A stretch of 64,000 nt of DNA from Apteryx mantelli (lineage: Eukaryota > Chordata > Aves > Apterygiformes > Apterygidae), in assembly GCF_036417845.1 (NCBI RefSeq), contig NC_089979.1, positions 48,182,775 through 48,246,774 on the forward strand, written 5' to 3'. The notes beneath the pieces are model-generated. The model did no database searches, was not told where the DNA came from, and saw only the letters and a list, made by a program, of their open reading frames with translations. Position 1 is the first letter of the stretch; each line of letters opens with the position of its first letter. Both the position numbers and the translations under genes were made by a program. Shown here in pieces: positions 26,501 through 37,200 of this stretch.

Positions 26501-27310
26501 TCATAAACTTTTTTTTTTTGTCTCAGTTCTTTATGAAATACTGCTTTAAGACTAAAAAGATTACTTCATAGTAAGGAAGATCTAACTGCTGATAGCTAAG
26601 TAAGAGTGAGGGTGGAGAAGGAAAAAAACCCGAGAAGTATTTTGGATTTTTAAGAAACCTGTTATACAAGGCAATAAAGATTTCCATTAATTATTTTATT
26701 ATCCATTTTCCCTCCTGACACCACTCCTTCAAAAAGATACCTCGAAAACATTTCAAATAACAAAATGACAACATTATGAGTTCTTCCCTACAGTCCTGTT
26801 CCTACTAGAATCTAGGGGGAAAAACAAAGCCATTTGAGATGCGGCACTCATATTTATCAAGTTTTTCTACTTTTACCTACTTTCATACAGCAAACGCTGA
26901 TTACTTTTGTCTACCTTCCAAGTGCAAGAACAAGAGCAAAAACCGGTTTTAAAGGAGCCGGCGGCTGCCGGGGGAAGAGCTCTCCCCGCGCCCGCAGGCA
27001 GCAGCCGCGCAGGAGCTCCCGCGGCGGCGGCGGTGGCGGCAGCAGCGGCTCGGTCCGCGGGGCAGGGCGGTGCCGCCCTCCCGCCGGCCGCGCACCTCCG
27101 CGCCGCTCCGCCCGGGCTTTCCCTTCACCGCCGCTCCCCTCCTGCGGGGCGCTTTCTTCTTTCTTTTTTTTTTTTCCCCCTCCTCTTCGGATAGAGGGGA
27201 AAAAACAGCCCTTTTCTCGCTGTCCCACCCTGTTACCGGAGGGATCCCCCCGCCCCACGACTCACCAGCAGCGCCAGGAGCCGCGCCGCCGCCGCGGGGC
27301 TCCGCGCCAT
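4490..27310 (-). CDS. DSG2: desmoglein-2, complete coding region in 15 exons
   Basis: DSG2 is a desmosomal cadherin of the plasma membrane. It binds desmocollins and desmogleins of the neighbouring cell in a calcium-dependent way and anchors to plakoglobin and plakophilin inside. It is the broadly expressed desmoglein of simple epithelia and heart. Joined exons on the minus strand are 27310-27266, 20462-20427, 19465-19331, 17999-17841, 17649-17505, 16197-16037, 15241-15107, 15007-14822, 13929-13670, 12791-12649, 11656-11432, 10091-9864, 8823-8699, 7536-7207 and 5512-4490. The 3336 coding bases give 1111 residues, against 1118 in human DSG2. All phases agree. Signal peptide 1 to about 27, propeptide to the RQKR site at 46-49, mature chain from Glu50 with Trp51 as Trp2. 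EC linkers are DINDN 150-154, DVNDN 260-264, the degenerate NVREG 377-381 and DVNDN 485-489. The membrane span is about 604-627. Intron signals are GT-AG except intron 13, which appears to be GC-AG. Introns 2-14 hold no second gene that I can recognise. Identification as DSG2 rather than another desmoglein rests on many family-specific stretches in EC1-EC4 and the tail. Confidence 0.97.
7207..7536 (-). CDS. DSG2: DSG2 exon 14: intracellular anchor
   Basis: Residues 662-771, 110 codons in phase 0 at both ends. The acceptor is TTTTATGCAG and the donor GTAAGC. The exon is rich in Ala, Gly, Thr and Val. It holds EEQRHLFSG and ends [11 protein letters not shown], matching the mammalian DSG2 intracellular anchor. 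In the neighbouring DSG4-type gene the same region is split into two exons of 61 and 209 nt. Confidence 0.95.
8699..8823 (-). CDS. DSG2: DSG2 exon 13: inner half of membrane span and juxtamembrane segment
   Basis: Residues 620-661. It begins with [11 protein letters not shown], finishing the membrane span and giving two cysteines (628 and 630) at the cytoplasmic face; such cysteines are palmitoylated in mammalian DSG2. It ends [10 protein letters not shown]. The donor reads AAG|GCATGT, so the intron appears to begin with GC. The same phase-0 junction in the DSG4-type gene (PEDR) uses GT, and using the nearest GT here would require a poor donor. Confidence 0.93.
9864..10091 (-). CDS. DSG2: DSG2 exon 12: extracellular anchor and start of membrane span
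   Basis: Residues 544-620. The acceptor is CTGCCTCAG and the donor GTAAGT. The exon contains the last part of EC5 with the Cys-rich [17 protein letters not shown] segment, then [17 protein letters not shown], the outer part of the membrane span. It is 228 nt long, less than half the 525-nt counterpart in the DSG4-type gene. Confidence 0.95.
11432..11656 (-). CDS. DSG2: DSG2 exon 11: EC4/EC5 junction
   Basis: Residues 469-544. It carries [19 protein letters not shown], with the DVNDN calcium-linker motif at 485-489, and then the EC5 (extracellular anchor) segment up to NWMIGSRN. The acceptor is TATTCTTAG and the donor GTAAGA; the phase is 1 at both junctions. Confidence 0.96.
12649..12791 (-). 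CDS. DSG2: DSG2 exon 10: EC4
   Basis: Residues 421-469. It reads [19 protein letters not shown] and then [10 protein letters not shown], closely parallel to mammalian DSG2 EC4. The length of 143 nt equals that of exon 10 in the DSG4-type gene. The acceptor is TCATCAG and the donor GTAAGT. Confidence 0.96.
13670..13929 (-). CDS. DSG2: DSG2 exon 9: EC3 end and EC4 start
   Basis: Residues 335-421. It starts [16 protein letters not shown] and holds the degenerate NVREG linker at 377-381, which replaces DxNDN between EC3 and EC4 in all desmogleins. It ends with [14 protein letters not shown]. The length of 260 nt equals exon 9 of the paralogue. The donor is GTAAGA. Confidence 0.96.
14316..14331. 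repeat. short (CA)n microsatellite
   Basis: About seven CA units in DSG2 intron 8, followed by a C/A-rich stretch. Confidence 0.8.
14822..15007 (-). CDS. DSG2: DSG2 exon 8: EC3
   Basis: Residues 273-334. It reads [19 protein letters not shown], then [19 protein letters not shown], the hallmark EC3 segment of desmogleins. It is 186 nt and phase 0 at both ends. The donor is GTTAGT and the acceptor TTGATTGCAG. Confidence 0.96.
15107..15241 (-). CDS. DSG2: DSG2 exon 7: EC2/EC3 junction
   Basis: Residues 228-272. It carries [15 protein letters not shown] and then [12 protein letters not shown], with the calcium-linker DVNDN at 260-264. It is 135 nt and phase 0 at both ends. The intron to exon 8 is only 99 bases. 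Confidence 0.96.
16037..16197 (-). CDS. DSG2: DSG2 exon 6: EC2
   Basis: Residues 174-227. It reads [19 protein letters not shown] and ends SLDRE, both standard EC2 calcium-site motifs. The acceptor is CTCTTTCAG; the donor GTAAAA is weaker than most, and the paralogue has the same sequence at this junction. Confidence 0.96.
17505..17649 (-). CDS. DSG2: DSG2 exon 5: EC1/EC2 junction
   Basis: Residues 126-174. It contains [16 protein letters not shown] and then [12 protein letters not shown], with the DINDN calcium linker at 150-154, and ends [10 protein letters not shown]. The 5' phase is 0 and the 3' phase 1. The donor is GTAACA. The intron towards exon 4 is only 191 bases. Confidence 0.96.
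17841..17999 (-). CDS. DSG2: DSG2 exon 4: EC1
   Basis: Residues 73-125. It starts [12 protein letters not shown] and continues through [20 protein letters not shown] and VDREKTP. NIT at 111 is a potential N-glycosylation site. IHSDL at this place is typical of DSG2, whereas the paralogue has IRSDC. The donor is GTAAGT and the acceptor CTGCTAG. Confidence 0.96.
19331..19465 (-). CDS. DSG2: DSG2 exon 3: propeptide, furin site and start of EC1
   Basis: Residues 28-72. The propeptide ends in VRQKR (45-49), a furin-type cleavage site, and the mature chain starts EWTVPPAF with the strand-swapping Trp at position 2. The exon ends KNPIAK, as in all desmogleins. It is 135 nt, phase 0 at both ends. 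The acceptor is TTTTTCCACAG and the donor GTAAGA. Confidence 0.96.
20427..20462 (-). CDS. DSG2: DSG2 exon 2: 36-nt micro-exon, signal peptide end
   Basis: This exon encodes [12 protein letters not shown], residues 16-27. It sits between TTTACAG and GTACGA. Mammalian DSG2 has CLDFGNGLHLE at the same place. Its 36-nt length is identical to exon 2 of the DSG4-type gene, and both flanking junctions are phase 0. It is too short to be found as an open frame. Confidence 0.9.
21815..21838. repeat. (AAAT)n simple repeat
   Basis: About five AAAT-type units in DSG2 intron 1. Confidence 0.8.
23283..23307. repeat. interrupted (CA)n microsatellite
   Basis: CA dinucleotide run with one T interruption, in DSG2 intron 1. 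It is a candidate polymorphic marker. Confidence 0.85.
23770..24000 (-). mobile_element. old CR1-type LINE 3' fragment
   Basis: On the + strand the order 'ccatctccctgccctgaggcag', 'ggagatctcacaacctc' and 'gaaagttttcctgaac' follows the reverse complement of the CR1 3' region as I remember it from birds and reptiles. The element therefore lies on the minus strand, within DSG2 intron 1 in the same sense as the gene. It is diverged and carries no open frame. Boundaries are approximate. Confidence 0.6.
24968..24985. repeat. 18-base poly-C run
   Basis: An uninterrupted run of 18 C on the + strand in DSG2 intron 1. It is likely to be unstable in length and prone to sequencing error. Confidence 0.9.
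27266..27310 (-). CDS. DSG2: DSG2 exon 1: start codon and signal peptide
   Basis: The exon encodes [15 protein letters not shown]. The first five residues match mammalian DSG2. The ATG has a strong context (GCGGCCATGG), and the exon ends in a consensus donor, CTG|GTGAGT. It lies in the CpG island at 26940-27720. Confidence 0.95.
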
Positions 27311-27524
27311 GGCCGCGGGAAAGGAAGAGAAGGGAAGAGAAGGGAAAGAAGGGGGGCCGCTCCGCCGGCCGCCCGCTGCGCCGCCCCGGCCAGAGACTGT
27401 GCCCGCGGCGGCGGGGCCGCACAAGTAGACGCGGGTGGGTGGAGTGTCCCGGCTGGCGGGGAGGCGCGCCGGGAGCGCGCAGGTGGGTCCGCCTTCCCCC
27501 GAGCCGCGGTCGCCGCCCGGCCCC

Positions 27525-27549
27525 CCCGGCCCGGCCCGGCCCGGCCCGG
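27525..27549. repeat. (CCCGG)5 tandem repeat in CpG island
   Basis: Five perfect tandem copies of CCCGG lie 215 to 240 bases upstream of the DSG2 start codon. Confidence 0.85.
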
Positions 27550-29839
27550 CCGCACCCGCGGGCGCCGGCTCGGGCTGCCGCGCCCTCGCACACGCGCGGC
27601 GAGTTTGCCCCCCGGCCGCCGCGGTGCCTTTGGCGCTGGCTGGCTGGGACGCGGCCGCGCTTCCTGCGTGGCTTTCAAATTTTGGGGGGATTCCCCCTCC
27701 CCCCCGTCATAAAGAGCGAGTCGGAGCACGTCGGAGGTGTGCAATGTAACCGTAAGGACAAACGATAAATTAATCAGTGACTTACACGGAGAAAATACTG
27801 TCTCGTGGGAAATTAAGTTTAAGAACTGCTTTAGCATAGCCTTCCAACCTTTCTCATAAGCTACTTTTTAGTATTCAAGCCATGCCCTTCCTACTCTTAC
27901 CTAGCAGAGATCTTTTCTGGATACACCTGACTAATCGCTGCTGACAAAGGCTGAACACATTCTCCCCGGTGACAAAACCATCAGAGGTACTTCCCGTACA
28001 TCCTCTGTTCTCCTGCGCTCTTACCTGGTTACTCTTCATAAGATCACGCTCAACTGTTGCAATTTCTGAAGCAACCAGTTATGATATCATGTATGATTCT
28101 GTTAGGGCTCAATGAGAGAACCATCCTCATGGGAGTTTTTCCTGTTACATGCCTAACAGTGTACAATACGTCATTTCACAGTCTTTGACTTCGGTTGCAA
28201 TGATTATCATTTACGTGGGGTTTACTATAAGGAAGCAGCTTTACTTCACAATTTATACTGAAGTTATGTATATGTATTTGTAATACTTAGAAAATCACAG
28301 TTTATGGTGTTTGCTGATACCCTTGTGTTAACATTGTTTTCTTTGTTAAAATAAGCAGAAACAAAGCCGTCAATATGCATGATATCCATAATATTAAGGG
28401 TTTCTATATTCTTTCTTGGTTCTGTCACTGAGTCACTGCACTGGACTGATCAGTTTGTAGCACAACAGAAATGTATAAATTTGTACAAGCATACACCCTG
28501 AGATCTTCTGATATTCTTCAAGATGTCAAGGGGAGGGATGTAGTTTTGTACAGATCTAACAGCAAATGTAGCTAGTGTAGCTACTGTTAGTAGAAGTACT
28601 GCAAAATTCTCTTTCAGTAATACTTTTTGGAGAGAAATGAGGTACAACATGTCTTGGAGAGCCTTAGTATAACAGTACTTTTAATATGATGATCTATAAG
28701 TAGATTACAATTCTAGCTGTATGTTATATTTGCTAACCTGATGATTAAATGTAAGTTGAAAGTGTTTCATTACATTAAAAGGTTATAAAAGAAAAAAAAT
28801 GATTTGCAGCTTTTTTCTTGATCTGAAAATTAGCTCCATGGAATTCTGATACAGTTTTTGGTTGCTTATCCAATGAGGTGTTAATGAGGTTTTAGTAAAA
28901 TATATATTTACAAATTTTTGCCAAAGTTTTTATGCTGATATAATATGATATAGTATAAAGCTGATTTAATTTCCTTCAGAAACTCCTTTGCACTGATTTC
29001 CCTTTGAGCTTGCTTACATGTTTACAGAATGAATAAGTAGAATAATCTCCTCTTCACAGTGCTCAATAGCCACAGAGACCAGAAGCTCTTCTGCAAATTA
29101 GTTTGTGGGAACTTAGAAGAGCTGTTCCTATGATGCTTGTGACTTTCACATGGGTCAGCTACATGTCCTGCAAAGGCCCTCAGTCATCATAAAAAGGTTT
29201 TGACTTTTTTTTTTTTTTGACTTCTTGCTTAACACCTGTGTTGGCTTTGAGTGACATTCATAGTGGGAATAATTTAAAAATTATAAAGGTTTCCATATAT
29301 GGAAAAATACTATAGTTCATATTTTACAGAACGAATGTGCCCACACTCATGAAATAAGTCTGCCAAACACAGTATCAGCTTATTTCTAATGCAGCTTCTA
29401 GCTGTGTCACCATCCACTGAGGTCTAATTTTTTTCTGCCTTTTTTCTGTTTTAAACTGGCAGTTATAAGCACTCCTCTTCCCACGGCTGATGTGCAGTTC
29501 TGACCCTCAAATCAGTTTACACAGGAGGATCCAGAGAGTGTTATGTCTTTGTTTTCCCTGTGGAGATAGCAACGGTTCAAAGTTCACTAACACCACAGAA
29601 CAAAGAGAATGTTCATCTTTGTTTTTAAAATTTTTAAAAGCGGTTGAGCCCTTCTTCAGCGCCTGGTGAGGAAAGAGGCTTTCAAAGGCTTGCAGCATGT
29701 GTCAGATTGCTATTTTTTCAAAGTACAAACATCTGTCTAAACTCCCATGGTTAGCTTTTAACAGTAAGTAAATTAGCTTCTAAACCATCACAACATTTTT
29801 TCAGGGCGGGGAGAGTATTTATTCTAGTGAGTTAGGATG

Positions 29840-30020
29840 CCACAGTGCGGCCTCTGGCTGAGGGGATGTTACTTGGCCCGTGATACCTGCCGCGAAATGC
29901 CGCTGTGTCCCCGGCGGAGCCCACCACCCCTTGCAGTGCTGAGCAATGCTCGGCAGCGGCATGAGGCAGCGGCCGTGCACTGCGGGGTAGAGAGCAGGGC
30001 ACGCTTTTGGGCCGGGTGGC
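29840..30020. promoter_or_regulatory. small CpG-rich patch upstream of DSG2
   Basis: About a dozen CpG dinucleotides occur in 180 bases of otherwise CpG-poor sequence, 2.5 kb upstream of the DSG2 start codon. It may be a distal regulatory element or the start of an unannotated transcript. No exon structure is visible, and function is inferred from composition alone. Confidence 0.35.
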
Positions 30021-33000
30021 AGAGTCCAATCTGCTCCTTACAAAAGCAAAGATAACTTTACCGGAATTGCGTGTGCTTTTTTTTGGTAGAAAAGTACCAT
30101 TTCTTTCGTTAGTCAAGCGATTCAATCAGATGAGTCAAGTGCACTATTTAGCAAATGGTGTGAAGATGGAAAATCCAGTATATATTCTTTCTAATTAAAT
30201 GCTGGAATCTCATCATGATTCATATTAGGCCGTACTGCAAATATTTTTCATTGTTTGAAATTCATTAATCTCTTCCGCTTTGTTTCAAGATTCTTATTGC
30301 ACAGTAGCCCCAACTGTCACTCGCCTCTTTGGAAACAGCAATTAGAGGGCCTTGCGCAGATGCCAGAGCTTTGCACAGGAATATGCTCTCAACTTCCTCC
30401 AAATATATGATTCAAAGTACAGGAATGTTATTCTACATGTATTGCAAGAGTAACAATATCAACCCCCATTCTGCTCCAAAGATAACAGTAGAAAGTAGGG
30501 TATCCAGGCTACATGTAAATTAATTAGAATTACATTCAGTTATTCAACGTATGTAACTGATAACGTAGATTCTGTGGAAAAAAAAATATACACTTTACAG
30601 ACCAGGTTCCCAAACCCATGGACACTTCTTAGCAGATGAGTAATTCCATTAGTCAGTTATCTGCTTTTAAGTGCTTGCAGGACCAGGGTCCCTGAGAAAG
30701 GTGGTGCTGACTGAGAAGGGAAATATATTTGTGGCAGGGCTTGCTACATGGAGTAAATGGTTCATGTTCTTGAAATATGAACTTTGTTTTTTTCTGTATG
30801 CATTAACTGCTTTTTCTGATTCTCCATGTATTCTGTCAAGCACTTTAATCAAATTGAAGCTGTTTACCCCATCAGGAATAATCCCGCCCTTTCTTTTGTT
30901 TTACCTCCTTTCTCTCACTCAGTTGCTTTTGTCTTTCTTCACTCTTCTATTTTCTGCCTCCCTGTTGCTTATTCTCCTTTGCAAGAAAGCTGTTTAACTT
31001 TCTAGGTAGGAGTCCCAGCTGTAGCCATGAGTGAGTGTGTTGAACTGGGAGCTGTTTGGTTAGCAGAGCTGTAGGAGCCAAGCCAGGTTCTTGCCTTCAA
31101 CACAGGGTTTTTGTTACGGTCTGACAGCATGAAATTACAACGTCTTTTATGTGTGCGAAACAAGGAGTGGCAGAACAATCCTGCTGTTGTTTCCGGCTGC
31201 ATAGCAACAGCGGCTGTTCTGCAGTAGCCTATAGACTGACGTTTCAGGGGAGCGTAGCTATCTGTCTGGGCGAACTTAGATAACAGAGAGAGTTCAGCTA
31301 GGTAAAACCTCTTGCTCAAGGTCCTGCAGTACAGCTGGTAGGAATATTAGCCTTGGTTTTGGTTTTCTTTCTTTTTTTTTTTTTTTTGGTTCGTGAATTT
31401 TCTTTGATGCTGTATTAAGGAATTCAACAGCAAGATCATTTTGTAAAGCGGCGGCCTGGGCTATGACAGCAATCTCTGCTGTTCTTACTGTAATTCACTA
31501 GGTCCAGTATCAGCTGCAACACTACCCCCGTGGTGCACTGCAAGTTTTCAGGGACCTTACATACAGGAATGAGGCATTCCCTGTCTCAGGAAAAAGGAGT
31601 ATTATTCAGTGAAATTTTTCTGTCGTGATTCAGGTACACGAGCTCGTATACTATTGTGTATACCTTTACACTGCACTAAGGCAGCAGGTAACCTCAGAAG
31701 TGGTTGACTTAGCAAAAATCACTTTTTTTAAAAAAAAAAGACACATTTTTAAAGTGAAGAACAACAGAAATACAAAACCAAATATAAATTCATCTGAAAG
31801 TTTAGGCTGAAAATTAGAACAGCAGTGCACAGTCAAAATAGCAGGGTTTAGGGTGACTTTCAGTTGGATCTAGAGTCTAGAAAACAAGAACACAGCTGAT
31901 TTTTGGACAGAATTCTGCCAGTTAACAAATGTGATTCTGTTATATGGTTGCTTGTTATCAGAGACTGGATGTGATAAAGGAGGAAGTTCCTTTGAATTTT
32001 ACTTCTTAAAGACAAAGTTATGTTGTTGTGAAACAGATACATCAGAATGCTAACTAAAACTTCACCCATGGTTGTTTCATCACAGAGTAGTTTGTAGTTT
32101 TACTTTGTAAAAATACACTCTTTGCATGTGTTTCTAGCTTTCTGGGGAATATATGACTGTCAAATCCATAAGCCTAGGAGCTGGCTTATGTCTTAGGATA
32201 TGTTTTCACTACATTGAACTTAGGTTCTTAGTTGAGAGTCACCATCCAGTATCCATCCATGTATGAAAACCTCTCATTAAATTATTCTAATGATGATATA
32301 GTGGAAAGAATATCTTTGACCTCTGGCTCTGCTTTTGTTTGGCCTGGTAGTTTATCTGCATTGCATTGAGGTTACAAGCTAAATTTTTCAGTGCTGGTAG
32401 TCTTCCAATGCCTACCCTAAATTTGTGACATTAGTCCACAAATCACCACACAGCTTCCCAAGGAAAAAAAAAAAGTCATTCAACAACTCAGCTTATGTCA
32501 GCTGCAAAGAGCTGTCTAAGATCACCTGAAAAGCTTTGGAGCAAAAATAACTGCTCTCACCTTACACATGGACATTACTTCGCATATATCCATGGTGGTT
32601 GTCACCAAAGTTTATTTGGTGTTATATTTACTGAAGCATTTTCCAGTGGAGATGAAGAAGTACTAGAGCCCGTGCCCAAGGACTAGCTGTACTTCGTGAT
32701 ATGAAAGAACCGGCCTTAAGGTCACAGGATGTGCCTTTCATTTTTATGTTCCTGTTTTAAGACAGTCCTTAAATAACATAATCCTCTACTCTTTGGATGA
32801 GAGTGATTTGAAGAGATGAAAGGAGAATGGACTTGATCTTTTCTTTTTTTTTTTCTTTTTGGCAATATAGAAATAGCTGAAATTTCACTGATGAGAAATA
32901 AATTACAAAATTGGTTCATGCCAAAATGTTAAGTATAAAATTATATCAATAAAAATAATTATGGAATTATTTTGTGAATCACAGGTGGTGGTAGAACATA

Positions 33001-33544
33001 ATAGTGGCTGGCTCTGGCGAGAGTTCTGTCTGTCACAGCTGGTCATGGAAATTTTTATTTCTGTGTGGGATGGTTATAGGATGTGTATCCCATCAATTTG
33101 ATATCACTGATATTCTGTTGACTCAAAATACATTTTGATTTTGATGGCAAAAAAGCAAAAGGCAAAGAAAAATGTATCTAGGGACTGTATTTATTTTTTC
33201 ATAATGATTGCACAGCTGTGAATTTAAGAAAGGGTAAGCTGTATTGGTTAGCATCAATGTTACAGCTGACAGCCTTCCATTAAGAGATGCCCACGACAGA
33301 TGCTTTGATGTATCATTTCTCTATAAGAAGAGCAAATCTCAGACAATCTCCTAGCACAGAGGCTAGCCAACTTTTCAAATGTTATAGAAAGCTATTTGCA
33401 ATCACTGGCAGTGCTCCTACTGAATTTTTGGATTAGACACTGCATGTGGGCATAATACAATCTATGGCATCCACTGCATGACAGAGGAGCGTAACTGATC
33501 AGGGCTTACCAAAGAAATGGATATATTTCTTTGTATCACAATTA

Positions 33545-34210
33545 TTACTGTAAGACCATAGGAAACTCCCTACTGAGTTAGATAGGTGGTCCATTACCCC
33601 GTTATTCTGTCTCTGACAATGCTGGCAGGAGATGCTCTTCAGAAAGCACATGCAAGCCATGCATGGTTACTGGCCTGCACAGACAGACCCAAGTAAGAGA
33701 AAGAGTCCAGCATGTGCTAAAGCATGCTACACTCTCTGCTGGGCTTGGAAATGTGGCTGAGGAAAACGAACTGGCCCTGTTTGGATATTGCTTCCATTCA
33801 GCATTATAGAAAAGACTATGACAAGATTACTGCTGGTTTAGCTCAGGATACATTGCTTATAAATAGTTCTTTCACCTTTTGTGCATCCACATGTTTTTCT
33901 GTACTTAGACATTTAGACTCAACTGCTCTTAAATACTGCCTTTCTTGCTAAAAACATCTATCCATGGGTTCATACACCCATTTATGCATTTTCCATGCCC
34001 CAGTATTGATCTCAGCTTTGCAATTTGCTGGTTCATTGGGCAGAGCTTACCAAGCTATCCCCTGGTACTCACCCAGCCTAGTCTTTTTAGTTTGTGTTTA
34101 TAGACCTGTTGCCCATGAATTCATCTAGTCCCTTTCTGAACCTGATGATTCCACTTTCACAACTTCCTGTGGTCATTTTGATTAAGTGGTATATTACCTA
34201 AGGAAATCAA
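33545..34210 (-). mobile_element. ancient CR1-type LINE fragment
   Basis: The + strand contains 'taggtggtccattaccc', 'tctgtctctgacaatgctgg' and, further on, 'atgaattcatctagtccc' and 'tttctgaacctgatgattcc'. From memory these match reverse-complement segments of old amniote CR1 elements in the expected order. They are interrupted by about 350 bases of unmatched sequence. The copy is much decayed and non-coding. Boundaries are approximate. Confidence 0.55.
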
Positions 34211-37200
34211 AGAGGTAAAAGCCAGACTTACATACCCATAAAGGACATATCAAAAGCATTACTTACCTGCTATTATTAGTAACTTTTGAACGTGCAGTAG
34301 TTGTTATTTTGCTGTATACAAATAATTATCTGGAGTGGATTTCACAATCAAATAGCATTCATTTCAATAGCCACTCAGCGTCAGAGACTCAAGAAGCATT
34401 CTCTGTAAGTGTGCTACAAGCACATGGCTAGCAACCTATTTAAATATTTAATTGAACACGATAACTCCTGGGCATCTTGCAAACGTTAATGAATTTGTCA
34501 TAATACTCTTAAGGGGAAGAGACTAAGTTGCCATTCCCCTTTTCAAAGACAGTTTATTGAAAATTCAGAAAAAATAATTAAACAACTTACCAAGATCCTA
34601 TAAAGGGTCCTAGGCAGATTTTAGTCTCTTGAGTTTCAGTCCAGTGTCTCAAGGTGGTTTACCTCCCTGGCAACCTGAGCCTGCATTGACTGGCGCGTAG
34701 ACAGACCTTTGCCCAGATCTTTGGTGCTGGATCATTGCAAGACCAAAGCCTGCAGGTGTAAAATTACTGTTTATTTTACCTAGAGGTTTACTGGCTTAAA
34801 CTGAATTGAAATTTAATGAATGAGCTGGGGGGTGGAAGGACCCTACTACTAATTTCATATATATTTGATATTACTTTATTAGAGGTTTTCAAAAAATTAC
34901 AAAAAATAAAAAGGACTAAACAGTAGTTACAGGATCAGCTAACTATTTTTGAAAGTAACCCTGATAGTGTGTAATGAATATTGAAAGTCAGGATACATGA
35001 TGGATGTCAGTGAAACACCTTTTGTGTCCTAAATTAGCTTTTCATGACTGTTCCATTTCACACCTTATTGTGCTGTGTCCTGAATTACAAGGTGATACTT
35101 AACTGCTTATGTGAACCAGAAAATATGACATGTTTAAAAATGTATTGAAACCTGTCACAAATTGTACTTTTATCATTGTTCTCCTTTTTGTAAAATTTCT
35201 GTGCCTTTGGAATATGGAAGAACTTTACTGACCCATTTTTTTACTTGTATGTGCAACTCCCATAGATTTCAATAAAAGTTGCTTGGGCATAACAAATGAT
35301 TTTATTTAACAGACTTTTGCTTTAGCTCTACATTAAGAATCTTCTGAATACATGAAAAATAAGTGAAAGTTTATCTTCCTTGTAATGCAATGTATTGGCA
35401 ATGTTACCAGACTGATTATGATATCATTGCTATACATTGGAAGATGAACAATGATTTTTACTAACTGAATTTCCTGTCAAGATCTTTAAATCATTATTTG
35501 AGGTATGTGCAAGTGCCAAAAGTCATGCTGTATGAAGTATGGGTGGAAAGGTTGTCAAAATATTAAGGCCAAATAAAATGATAAAATAGACTTAGAATAT
35601 ATATGTCTCTTAAAAAAAAAAATCAGTATTATACTGAGTTCAAATAAACCCCTTTGAAAAATCTCTGTACAAAATTCATTATTATCATGAATAGTGGCCT
35701 GGGAGCTTAGAAGGAAATTTGATTCAGAGCTGTCAAAATATACTGTTTTTCTTTTTAGAAACAATTTGTTTTTGCTCGGTTCAACTCAACAGCGCACTGC
35801 ATGTACCTGAGATGCTAGCACCGCCCAAATATCATTCTTCAAATGTCTCTTTCTCTTCTCTCTGGCTTGTGCTCCTGGACTAAACTATAGCTCCTCTGAA
35901 GCACTATTTCAGAGTATAAGGACAGAAGTGCATCATAGAAAAGGCAGTCTAGTGAGAGAGAACAATATAGAGAAGAATGATAACTTGAGGAAATTGTACT
36001 ATAACTCTCATGACACCTGACACATATTATTGCTGCATTTAGCTGCAACAATATATCTTGAGTCATTTTGACACATGAAGCAATTTCAGCCTGGGATGCC
36101 CTGACTTTTTAAATCAACACATTTTGTTTGAATTTTATTTCCGAAAGAAAAATAAAGCTGAAATTTTCCTGCACAAACTTGCAGTTTTAAGGTAACTACA
36201 TTTCCACTGATAAATGAAAAAAAAAAAAAAAGTATGAGGCATTCTACTCAAAACATGATGTTCCAAATGATCATTTATTGTATTGTTTCAATGCCATTCA
36301 GAAATTATTACAAGTGAAACTCTAATATTTCTATTTAGGAAAACACAAGTAAAACTGTAATATTAATTATGTTTTAAATAGAATGAAAATGATGCATTTG
36401 GTTACTGAGTAGTGAGGAGCATTCAAATTATGTAGCTATGTTAATTCAAGCAAAACCATAGACTTTTGGATTTTTGCTTAAATTGTGTGGTCTGTTCATA
36501 TTGCAGGTCGTTGGTCCTGCTCACAATAGTTAAAATTTTATTTATTACATATTTATTACCACAAAACCAGGACTGTGTAAAAAGAATAAAAGCCTGCATT
36601 TCAAATTCAGACGCTGCTCCCAAGATAATAACCTAATGAGATCCTCAGCTTGTAACACTATTTACTTCAAAGGCAATATACTGTTTATGCTGCAAAGATC
36701 TGGATAAGCCTGTGTAAAAGTCTAGGATCCTGCTCTACAAAACCCAAGTAAAAAAAGAAAGCCATAGACTCAATGTTGCAAGCTGTCCACACTTTAATAG
36801 GAGGTTTTTTGCTTGAATGGTTATAGCACTATTCAAAATCAACTCTCTCTCCTCAAAATCATTGATGCTTCATTATTCAACAACATAATTAAAGCTGGAC
36901 AGCAAATGGGCTTCTAAATCACAAATGAAGAAAAAGAAACTAAACTAGTATCTGTTAGTCAGGATTAAACTATATGCTACTTTTTTAATAATAAAGCTAG
37001 AAAAAGATTTTGCACAGAATTTGTATTGAACTGAGTATTTGTTCACATCTTCAGATATATTTTTGTTCTGCAATTTGTAGTAACCTAAAAATGTGCCTAT
37101 CTCACTAGGAAAACAATTTTAAGAAAGTTTGTATCAATTACAAAAGAATTGAAATTGTTATTCATAAATGCACTGGAAATGCACTGAGAGATAATATTGT

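Larger units (their letters stand above)
20463..27265 (-). other. DSG2: DSG2 intron 1
   Basis: The largest DSG2 intron, 6.8 kb. It holds AT-rich simple repeats, an old CR1 fragment near 23770-24000, an 18-base C run and a GC-richer stretch at about 25310-25530 that I cannot classify. No further exon or RNA gene is recognisable. First introns of this length often hold enhancers, but no specific site can be supported from sequence alone. Confidence 0.7.
26940..27720 (-). promoter_or_regulatory. DSG2: CpG island and probable promoter of DSG2
   Basis: This block is strongly GC- and CpG-rich compared with the AT-rich flanks. It contains the DSG2 start codon and first donor. GC-box-like strings (CCCCGCCCC at about 27248) and five tandem CCCGG units (27525-27549) are visible. 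No convincing TATA box was seen, consistent with a CpG-island promoter starting transcription somewhere between about 27320 and 27600. The start site itself cannot be placed. Confidence 0.8.

Noticed and set aside
26834-27768. Long open frames on both strands across the DSG2 CpG island, up to 292 codons
   Set aside because: They are rich in Arg, Pro, Gly and Ala in every frame, as expected from GC-rich DNA with few stop codons. Only the 15-codon first exon of DSG2 has a supported start and splice donor.
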